Below are positions 5,124 to 10,888 of a stretch of 10,888 nt of DNA, piece by piece (the stretch's first letter is position 1; every line of letters starts with the position of its first letter). The DNA is from Pseudomonadales bacterium (GTDB lineage: Bacteria; Pseudomonadota; Gammaproteobacteria; Pseudomonadales; Pseudohongiellaceae): assembly GCA_022360535.1 (NCBI GenBank), contig JAKSCP010000147.1, forward strand, positions 1 to 10,888. Reading direction: 5' to 3'. The notes under the pieces were generated by a model. The model had not been told where the DNA came from and made no database searches. It saw only the letters and a list, made by a program, of their open reading frames with translations. Both the position numbers and the translations under genes were made by a program.

Positions 5124-5987
5124 TTATTCGCTGTCGATGTAAGCGCAGTGTACTCTAATTGCATCCACGGTGGCAGCCACATCATGGGCACGGATAATTT
5201 TTGCGCCTCCCTGCAAAGCCAAGGTGGCAGCGGCCACCGATGCTGCCAGACGCTCCCCCACAGCTTTGTCAGTGACAGCACCTAACATCGATTTTCTGGA
5301 GATCCCCGCCAGGATTGGCAGTTCCAATGCCAACAGCTTGTCCAGTCCTCGTAGCAAGGCAAAATTATGAGCCACTGACTTACCAAAACCGAATCCTGGA
5401 TCTACCACTAGTCTGCCTCTGTCAATTCCTGCCGCCAGACATTCACTTACTCTTGCTTGCAGGAACTCACTAACTTCTTGCACCACGTCTTCATAGTGAT
5501 AGGTCTGCTGCATAGTTCGAGGTTGACCCTGCATGTGCATGAGACAAATTGCGACTTGCGATGCAGCTATTGTCTCTATCGCGGCTTCTCTGTTTAGGGC
5601 ACGGATATCGTTGATCATGTGCACGCCTTGACTGATTGCTTCAGCCATCACTTCGGGTGAGCTGGTGTCGACGGAAAGGAAGGCATCAAATTTCGAACGT
5701 AACAATTCGATAACCGGTATAACCCGGTCCAGCTCTTCCTGCGGTGAAATGGCCTTGGCGCCAGGGCGAGTCGATTCCCCGCCGATATCAAGAATCTGTG
5801 CGCCATCCGCAAGCATGGCTTCAGCACGCTGCCCGACTTTTTCTAGATCTACAGAAAATGAAGAGTCGCTGGAATCGCCTAATTCAGATCCATCTGAAAA
5901 GGAGTCAGGAGTGACATTTAAAATACCCATACAGACCGGAGTCGACAAATCCAATTGTCGATCTCCAGCTGTGAGTGTTTGCGTCAA
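5124..5987 (-). CDS. folP: Dihydropteroate synthase
   Basis: FolP joins p-aminobenzoate to 6-hydroxymethyl-dihydropterin diphosphate in folate synthesis and is the sulfonamide target. Motifs in order are MGILNVTPDSFSDGS (20-34), DIGGESTRPGA (67-77), SVDT (105-108), NDIRAL (126-131), LMHMQGQPRTMQ (149-160), DPGFGFGK (196-203), GISRKS (228-233) and RAHDV (266-270). The 287 residues cover the whole domain. Loop 1 between DSFSDG and GGESTRPG is about nine residues longer than in E. coli, with a Ser/Asp-rich GDSSDSSFS. The start is TTG at 5987: no ATG or GTG lies between it and the in-frame stop upstream, and it gives a leader close to the E. coli length. There is no clear ribosome-binding site, which fits coupling to ftsH 39 bp upstream. 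The start remains the weakest part of the call. Confidence 0.96.
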   Translation of the reverse strand: MTQTLTAGDRQLDLSTPVCMGILNVTPDSFSDGSELGDSSDSSFSVDLEKVGQRAEAMLADGAQILDIGGESTRPGAKAISPQEELDRVIPVIELLRSKFDAFLSVDTSSPEVMAEAISQGVHMINDIRALNREAAIETIAASQVAICLMHMQGQPRTMQQTYHYEDVVQEVSEFLQARVSECLAAGIDRGRLVVDPGFGFGKSVAHNFALLRGLDKLLALELPILAGISRKSMLGAVTDKAVGERLAASVAAATLALQGGAKIIRAHDVAATVDAIRVHCAYIDSE

Positions 5988-6026
5988 AGGGTGTTGCGAG
6001 GAGTTGGGATTACTGATCGGCAGTGA

Positions 6027-7970
6027 TTAATGCTCGCTTGCAGGCCCACCGATTTTGCCTGCGCCTTTGTCAGACTCTTTTTCAGTCTGTTCCTTTTCGA
6101 CCTTGCTGGCACCAGAGTCGTCATCGTCTGAATCTGCCCAGCCGGCAGGTGGTCGCGGCTTCTTGCGCGCCATGATGTCATCGATCTGATCCGAATCGAT
6201 TGTTTCGTATTCAATCAGAGCGTCTTTCATAAGCTCGAGGATGTCGCGGTTCTCATCCAGGATAGTCGCGGCCTTCTCATAACATTCATCGATAATGCGA
6301 CGCACTTCTTTATCGATCGCCTTGGCTGTATCACTGGACACTGATTTGGTTTGAGAAGCAGCAGAACGTCCAAGGAAGACTTCGCCCTCATCTTCGGAGT
6401 AAAGCAAAGGACCCAACTCGTCCGACAAACCCCACTTGGTGACCATATTGCGCGCCATCTCAGTGGCCCGCTGAATATCATTGGACGCACCGGTGGTCAC
6501 GCCTTCTTTACCAAGCGTCATCTCTTCCGCGATACGACCGCCGTAGAGACTGCATATCTGGCTGAGTATATGCTGCTTACTGTAACTGTATCGATCTTCC
6601 TCTGGCAGAAACATGGTGACTCCCAATGCCCGGCCGCGAGGGATAATGCTTACTTTGTAAACCGGATCATGTTCCGGCATCAGTCGGCCGACGATGGCGT
6701 GACCGGCTTCGTGGTAAGCGGTGTTCAGGCGCTCTTTATCCGACATCACCATGGACTTGCGCTCCGCGCCCATCATGATTTTGTCTTTCGCCTTTTCGAA
6801 TTCTTCCATGGTGACCAGACGCTTGCTGGCTCTCGCTGCAAACAAGGCAGCCTCATTGACCAGGTTAGCCAAATCAGCACCGGAGAATCCAGGCGTACCA
6901 CGGGCGATGACGCTGGCTTTTACGCGGTCATCGATGGGTACTTTGCGCATGTGCACTTTGAGGATCTGTTCGCGACCGCGGATGTCTGGCAAACCAACCA
7001 CCACCTGACGATCAAATCGTCCAGGACGCAGCAGTGCTGGATCCAACACGTCGGGACGGTTAGTTGCTGCCATTACAATGACGCCATCATTCCCTTCGAA
7101 ACCGTCCATCTCAACCAGCAACTGGTTAAGAGTCTGTTCACGCTCATCATGTCCACCGCCAAGACCAGCACCACGATGACGGCCCACTGCATCAATCTCA
7201 TCGATGAAGATAATGCAGGGAGATTGTTTCTTGGCCTGATCGAACATGTCGCGCACACGTGATGCACCAACACCCACGAACATTTCTACGAAATCAGAAC
7301 CTGAAATAGAGAAGAAAGGCACCTTGGCTTCACCGGCAATTGCTTTTGCCAGTAGCGTCTTACCAGTACCTGGCTGTCCAACCATTAACACGCCACGGGG
7401 AATTCGACCGCCAAGGCGTTGAAACTTGTCTGGCTCGCGCAGAAACTCAACCAGTTCCTGCACATCTTCTTTCGCCTCGTCGACTCCGGCCACGTCAGCG
7501 AAAGTTACTTTAATCTGATCCTCACCCAATAACTTGGCTTTGCTCTTGCCGAATGACATGGGTCCGCCACGACCGCCGGCACCACCGCCTTGCATCTGGC
7601 GCATAAAAAAGAAGAACAGGGCGATAATGATCAGTATGGGGAAACTGGCTACGAGTAACTGGGTCCAGATACTCTGCTGTTCGGGTTCGTTGGCGATGAT
7701 CTCCACGCCGTTGTCGAACAAGTCATCCATTAACTGGTCGTCGCCGATTAACGGCATCACGGTGCGGAAGCGACTATTGTCTGAGCGAATGCCTGTAATA
7801 TTGATGCCTGCCAATTCCACAGCAGTTACTCGACCGGAACGCACTTCCCGGATAAATTCGGAGTAGTTGATACTGTCTTCCCGGGTTTCCTGGTTGATGT
7901 TGTTGAACACTGTCAGCAACACACCGGCGATAATCATCCAGAGAATCAGATTTTTTGCCATGTCGTTCAA
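6027..7970 (-). CDS. ftsH: ATP-dependent zinc metalloprotease FtsH
   Basis: FtsH is a membrane-anchored hexameric AAA+ protease that degrades unassembled membrane proteins and regulators such as LpxC in enterics. With the start at 7970 it is 647 residues. Two membrane segments (about 5-23 and 106-123) flank a periplasmic domain. They are followed by Walker A GQPGTGKT (198-205), the pore motif FVG (231-233), Walker B IIFIDEID (253-260), the second region of homology with arginine fingers in LLRPGRFDR (313-321), zinc site HEAGH (420-424) and third ligand Asp498 in GASNDI. The tail ends IGGPASEH as in Pseudomonas. The chosen TTG 7970 (MNDMAKN) has GGGAG eight bases upstream; TTG 7985 lacks such a site, and ATG 7961 is 17 bases from it. 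Walker A has Gln where most FtsH proteins have Pro. Confidence 0.97.
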   Translation of the reverse strand: MNDMAKNLILWMIIAGVLLTVFNNINQETREDSINYSEFIREVRSGRVTAVELAGINITGIRSDNSRFRTVMPLIGDDQLMDDLFDNGVEIIANEPEQQSIWTQLLVASFPILIIIALFFFFMRQMQGGGAGGRGGPMSFGKSKAKLLGEDQIKVTFADVAGVDEAKEDVQELVEFLREPDKFQRLGGRIPRGVLMVGQPGTGKTLLAKAIAGEAKVPFFSISGSDFVEMFVGVGASRVRDMFDQAKKQSPCIIFIDEIDAVGRHRGAGLGGGHDEREQTLNQLLVEMDGFEGNDGVIVMAATNRPDVLDPALLRPGRFDRQVVVGLPDIRGREQILKVHMRKVPIDDRVKASVIARGTPGFSGADLANLVNEAALFAARASKRLVTMEEFEKAKDKIMMGAERKSMVMSDKERLNTAYHEAGHAIVGRLMPEHDPVYKVSIIPRGRALGVTMFLPEEDRYSYSKQHILSQICSLYGGRIAEEMTLGKEGVTTGASNDIQRATEMARNMVTKWGLSDELGPLLYSEDEGEVFLGRSAASQTKSVSSDTAKAIDKEVRRIIDECYEKAATILDENRDILELMKDALIEYETIDSDQIDDIMARKKPRPPAGWADSDDDDSGASKVEKEQTEKESDKGAGKIGGPASEH

Positions 7971-8034
7971 GGGTTTATCTCCCAATGGTTAGTACTGCAG
8001 AGGCTGGCGGATCAGTCCTGAAGACAGCCTAATT

Positions 8035-8063
8035 CTAATATCTATGCAAATAATTGCACTCAA
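8035..8063 (-). promoter_or_regulatory. Candidate promoter for ftsH
   Basis: The 111-bp gap between rlmE and ftsH holds TTGAGT (8063-8058), a 17-bp spacer and TATTAG (8040-8035), each four of six to consensus, in a locally AT-rich stretch. The remainder (7971-8034) would be a 5' leader of about 60 nt with the GGGAG ribosome-binding site at its end. No heat-shock sigma-32 type boxes were recognised. Confidence 0.4.
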
Positions 8064-8081
8064 ATTCGCCGCAAACCCGTT

Positions 8082-8714
8082 TTATGCCTCTAAATCGGGG
8101 GTGAACCGTGACCCGAGCAAATAGATTTCCCGGGATCTGGACCTGGAGGCCTTGGGTTTTCTGGACTTCACAGTCTTGAAGCTTGCCTGTAGCTGACGAT
8201 GAAACTCATCGAAACCAGCACCCTGGAACAGCTTCACCAGGAAATACGCTTCCGGCTTTAATACAGTTCTTGCCAGATCCAAGGCTAACTCAGCCAGATA
8301 CATGACCCGCGGCTGATCTATCGCCTTCATTCCACTCATATTGGGGGCCATGTCAGAGATTACAAGGTCTGCCCCTTCTTCTCCTACGGCAGAAAGGATC
8401 TGATCCAACACCTCATTTTCGGTGAAATCGCCCTGAATAAACTCCACTCCGGGCAGGCTGTCCATGGCCAGAATATCGCTGGCAATTACCCGCCCATGAT
8501 CTCCCACCAACTCTGCGGCTACCTGAGTCCACCCCCCTGGCGCTGCCCCCAAATCCACAACCGTCATACCAGGCCTGATCAAACCGTCTTTGTCCTGGAT
8601 TTCCTTCAGCTTGTAACTGGCACGGGAACGGTATCCCTCTTCCTGACTCCGCTTCACGTAGGCGTCATCGAAGTGCTCTTTTAACCACTGTTTGCTGCTT
8701 GAAGATCGGGCCAT
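8082..8714 (-). CDS. rlmE: 23S rRNA (uridine-2'-O-) methyltransferase RlmE (FtsJ/RrmJ)
   Basis: RlmE methylates the 2'-hydroxyl of U2552 in the peptidyl-transferase A loop of 23S rRNA, a late 50S maturation step. The 210-residue protein is the usual length. The SAM-binding motif is VVDLGAAPGGWTQ (52-64). The K-D-K-E catalytic tetrad is complete: Lys35 in RASYKL, Asp121 in ISDMAPN, Lys161 in LVKLFQG and Glu196 in SREIYLL. The ATG at 8714 gives MARSSSSKQWLKEHFDD, matching family N-termini, though no good ribosome-binding site precedes it. It is transcribed toward ftsH and diverges from yhbY across 69 bp, the same arrangement as in E. coli. Confidence 0.97.
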   Translation of the reverse strand: MARSSSSKQWLKEHFDDAYVKRSQEEGYRSRASYKLKEIQDKDGLIRPGMTVVDLGAAPGGWTQVAAELVGDHGRVIASDILAMDSLPGVEFIQGDFTENEVLDQILSAVGEEGADLVISDMAPNMSGMKAIDQPRVMYLAELALDLARTVLKPEAYFLVKLFQGAGFDEFHRQLQASFKTVKSRKPKASRSRSREIYLLGSRFTPDLEA

Positions 8715-8783
8715 TGCTATTAAGTGCTGGAGTAGGTAGCTTAGCTGCCCGCTTAGAAGACCTTAGACGGACATGGCAGCTTA

Positions 8784-9095
8784 ATGAGTTTAAGTAATAC
8801 CGAGAAAAAACAGTTTCGATCGATCGGGCATAGCCTGAAACCGGTTGTGATCATTGCACAAAACGGCTTGTCAGAAAACGTGAGTCAGGAAATCGATCGT
8901 GCACTAAAAGACCATGAACTGATAAAAGTTAAGATTCAGGTTCCTGATCGCGAAAGCAAACAGGAACTTATTCGGGAAGTTTGCAGCACTCTAAAAGCTG
9001 AGTGCGTGCAAACGATTGGACACATTGCTCTTCTTTACCGTGCCGCGAAAAAGCCAGACCCAAGGCTTTCGAATCTGAAACGCAAGCAGTTATGA
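8784..9095 (+). CDS. yhbY: Ribosome assembly RNA-binding protein YhbY (CRM domain)
   Basis: This 103-residue protein is a single CRS1-YhbY (CRM) RNA-binding domain associated with 50S assembly. Visible family features are the opening LSNTEKKQFRSIGHSLKPVV, the GxxG-like loop AQNGLSE (25-31), ALKDHELIKVKI, and the C-terminal VQTIGHIALLYRAAKKP. It is the only plus-strand gene, divergent from rlmE. The 69-bp intergenic region shows no confident promoter. Just before the ATG a three-codon reading frame (ATG-GCA-GCT-TAA, 8773-8784) ends overlapping the start as TAATG. The gene's own ribosome-binding site is weak, so reinitiation is conceivable but unproven. Confidence 0.95.
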   Translation: MSLSNTEKKQFRSIGHSLKPVVIIAQNGLSENVSQEIDRALKDHELIKVKIQVPDRESKQELIREVCSTLKAECVQTIGHIALLYRAAKKPDPRLSNLKRKQL

Positions 9096-9122
9096 CAATA
9101 AAGCAATAAAGAAAGGACAATC

Positions 9123-9144
9123 AAGAAAGAAAACTTTCTTTCTT
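9123..9144. terminator. Dyad between convergent yhbY and greA
   Basis: AAGAAAGAAA and TTTCTTTCTT form a perfect ten-base inverted repeat around two bases in the 59-bp gap between the convergent genes. On the plus strand two more T residues follow the right arm. The stem is almost entirely A-T, so it would be weak, but position and near-symmetry suggest a bidirectional transcription end point. Confidence 0.45.
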
Positions 9145-9154
9145 TTCGCAGTAC

Positions 9155-9631
9155 CTATATATGCTCCACCGATTCAATTTCATAATCGACATCGCCAGCC
9201 GGAGCTTTGACTGTCACTTCGTCACCTTCGTTCTTTCCCATCAATGCCCGGGCTATGGGCGAGCCAACTGAAATTTTTCCAGCCGGCACATCCGCCTCGT
9301 CCTCACCAACGATTTGGTAAGTCACGGTTTCTTCTGTTTCCAGGTTGTACAAAGTGACCGTGGTGCCAAAGATGACTCTGCCACTAGGTTCGATCTTGGT
9401 CACGTCAATGATTTCAGAATCAGCGAGTTTGCTCTCAATTTCAGTGATCCTGCCCTCACAGAAACTTTGTTGCTCGCGGGCAGCATGGTATTCGGCGTTC
9501 TCTCGCAGATCGCCATGCTCTCTCGCCTCAGCTATTGCTGCGGAGATCTTCGGCCGCGTCACGCTTTTGAGTTCATTGAGCTCTTCACGTAATCGTTCAG
9601 CGCCCTGAGTTGTCATCGGGACTTTAGCCAT
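9155..9631 (-). CDS. greA: Transcription elongation factor GreA
   Basis: GreA enters the secondary channel of RNA polymerase and stimulates cleavage of backtracked transcripts. The 158-residue protein is full length. The N-terminal coiled coil (about 8-75) carries the tip motif HGDLRENAEYHAAREQQ with the acidic residues Asp41 and Glu44 that act at the polymerase active site. The C-terminal FKBP-like domain follows (about 80-158), with GKISVGSPIARALMGKNEGDEV. The ATG at 9631 gives the standard MAKVPMTTQGAERL start. No clear ribosome-binding site lies before it. It is 45 bp downstream of carB with only a small hairpin between (AGCCT/AGGCT, 9668-9655), so it is probably the last gene of a car operon. 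Confidence 0.97.
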   Translation of the reverse strand: MAKVPMTTQGAERLREELNELKSVTRPKISAAIAEAREHGDLRENAEYHAAREQQSFCEGRITEIESKLADSEIIDVTKIEPSGRVIFGTTVTLYNLETEETVTYQIVGEDEADVPAGKISVGSPIARALMGKNEGDEVTVKAPAGDVDYEIESVEHI

Positions 9632-9676
9632 GTTTAACCATGCGTTGCCATATTAGCCTTGTTAGGCTTTGTTATA

Positions 9677-10888
9677 TCAGTGCAGTTCTGTATGTAAGGT
9701 TTGGAGTGTATAGACGGACATATTGTTGCCAAACTCCAGCGCATCGCAAACCGCTAAGGCTCCAGCTATGGTAGTAGTACAGAATACTTTGTGACGCAAT
9801 GCTGTACTGCGAATCGTGGAGGAGTCCGCGATAGCCTGTCTGCCTTCTGTGGTATTAAACACCACCTGAATTTCTTCATTTTTTAGCATATCGACTATAT
9901 GAGGTCTACCTTCCAGCACCTTGTTCACAGGGGTTACCGGTAGCCCCGCCTCGTCTATGACCTTTGCAGTACCGTGGGTTGCGACCAATGAGTAGCCTAA
10001 ATCCAGAATTCGCTGTGCCACTTCAACAACAGCAGGCTTATCGCGATCCCGGACACTGATAAAGGCGTTGCCACTGGTTTCGATAATGTCACCTGCGCCC
10101 AATTGGGATTTGGCATAGGCTTCTGCGAAGGTAGTACCTACTCCCATAACTTCACCGGTGGATTTCATCTCAGGTCCGAGAATCGGATCTACGCCCGGGA
10201 ACTTGTTGAATGGGAATACCGCTTCCTTCACTGCGAATGTATTTGGCATAACTTCTTCCGTGAAGTGTTGATCTTCCAAAGTCGTGCCCACCATACAGCG
10301 CGCCGCAATTTTTGCCAGTGACTGCCCAATGCATTTGGAGACGAAGGGTACGGTACGCGACGCTCTTGGATTCACTTCGATGACGTAGACTTCGCCGTCC
10401 TGATAAGCAAGCTGGGTATTCATTAAACCAACCACACCCAGCTCAAGCGCAATGGCAGACACCTGTTGGCGAATCTTGTCCTGAACTTCCATAGGTAAAT
10501 TGTAAGGAGGTAAAGAACAGGCGGAATCGCCCGAGTGGATACCCGCCTGCTCGATATGTTGCATGATGGCGCCAACGACGACTTGTTTGCCATCACTCAC
10601 CACATCAACATCAATCTCAATGGCAGAACTCAGATAGTGATCCAGCAGCACAGGACTCTCATTGGAAACCATCACTGCTTCTTTCATATAACGGGTCAGC
10701 TCAGCTTCGTTGTAGACGATTTCCATGGCACGACCACCCAGCACATAGGAAGGTCTGACTACCAGCGGATAATCAATATGCTGCGCTTGCTCGATACTCT
10801 CTTCCACACTTCGCACTGTGCAGTTAGGCGGCTGTTTCAGATCCAGCTTGCGAATCAGTTGCTGGAAACGCTCGCGGTCTTCGGCGCG
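9677..10888 (-). CDS. carB: Carbamoyl-phosphate synthase large subunit, C-terminal 403 residues (5' end outside window)
   Basis: CarB makes carbamoyl phosphate from bicarbonate, ammonia (delivered by CarA from glutamine) and two ATP, feeding arginine and pyrimidine synthesis. The frame is open to the window edge and starts inside RAEDRERFQQ, equivalent to E. coli residue about 671. The second ATP-grasp domain contains PLVVRPSYVLGGRAMEIVY, HIEQAGIHSGDSACSLPPY and the metal-site EVNPRASRTVPF. The C-terminal MGS-like allosteric domain has the effector-site residues equivalent to E. coli Ser948, Lys954, Thr974, Thr977 and Lys993, all conserved at a constant offset of 670, so UMP/IMP control is likely retained. 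The total length would match E. coli. The apparent GTG at 10816 is internal, not a start. Confidence 0.98.
   Translation of the reverse strand, partial: RAEDRERFQQLIRKLDLKQPPNCTVRSVEESIEQAQHIDYPLVVRPSYVLGGRAMEIVYNEAELTRYMKEAVMVSNESPVLLDHYLSSAIEIDVDVVSDGKQVVVGAIMQHIEQAGIHSGDSACSLPPYNLPMEVQDKIRQQVSAIALELGVVGLMNTQLAYQDGEVYVIEVNPRASRTVPFVSKCIGQSLAKIAARCMVGTTLEDQHFTEEVMPNTFAVKEAVFPFNKFPGVDPILGPEMKSTGEVMGVGTTFAEAYAKSQLGAGDIIETSGNAFISVRDRDKPAVVEVAQRILDLGYSLVATHGTAKVIDEAGLPVTPVNKVLEGRPHIVDMLKNEEIQVVFNTTEGRQAIADSSTIRSTALRHKVFCTTTIAGALAVCDALEFGNNMSVYTLQTLHTELH

Noticed and set aside
6351..7262. A 303-codon plus-strand open frame
   Set aside because: It is entirely antisense to the conserved AAA+ and protease regions of ftsH.
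9655..9668. Terminator between carB and greA
   Set aside because: A five-pair hairpin without a following T tract on the transcribed strand; more likely a neutral intercistronic hairpin.

Overview
The window is a conserved housekeeping block from a gammaproteobacterium. Gene order and protein sequence point to the Pseudomonadales / Cellvibrionales / Oceanospirillales side of the class rather than the enterics. In transcription order on the minus strand (right to left) it reads carB - greA - [yhbY, opposite strand] - rlmE - ftsH - folP - glmM - tpiA - secG - tRNA-Leu - tRNA-fMet - rimP - nusA. This is the classic ftsH/glmM/secG/metY-rimP-nusA neighbourhood. From memory, tpiA between glmM and secG and carB-greA upstream are the Pseudomonas-type arrangement. 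FtsH also ends in IGGPASEH, a Pseudomonas-like C-terminus. No mobile element, phage gene, CRISPR array or accessory gene cassette is visible.

Layout. 10888-9677: C-terminal 403 residues of carB (start outside the window). 9631-9155: greA. 9095-8784: yhbY, the only plus-strand gene, divergent from rlmE and convergent with greA. 8714-8082: rlmE. 7970-6027: ftsH, with a candidate promoter in the 111-bp gap upstream. 5987-5124: folP. 5117-3756: glmM. 3669-2911: tpiA. 2908-2531: secG. 2530-2257: a structured, repeat-bearing intergenic stretch. 2256-2171: tRNA-Leu(GAG). 2049-2020: strong promoter. 1949-1873: initiator tRNA. 1777-1757: intrinsic terminator. 1714-1265: rimP. 1204-1: nusA, truncated by the window edge.

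The genes cover pyrimidine/arginine precursor supply (carB), transcription elongation and antitermination (greA, nusA), ribosome biogenesis (yhbY, rlmE, rimP), membrane proteostasis and secretion (ftsH, secG), folate synthesis (folP), cell-wall precursor synthesis (glmM), glycolysis (tpiA), and translation initiation and decoding (tRNA-fMet, tRNA-Leu).

The least ordinary part is 2257-2530, between secG and tRNA-Leu. It carries two extra partial copies of the 5' end of the tRNA-Leu gene (24 nt and 13 nt of tRNA plus 5-6 nt of leader), interleaved with strong hairpins; one segment can be drawn as a compact three-way junction. Other points of interest are a U1-U72 mismatch (instead of the enteric C1-A72) in the initiator tRNA, a terminator followed by a possible ribosome-binding-site-masking fold before rimP, and probable TTG/GTG starts for ftsH, folP and rimP. 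I found no convincing undescribed multi-gene system; the coding content is conventional.
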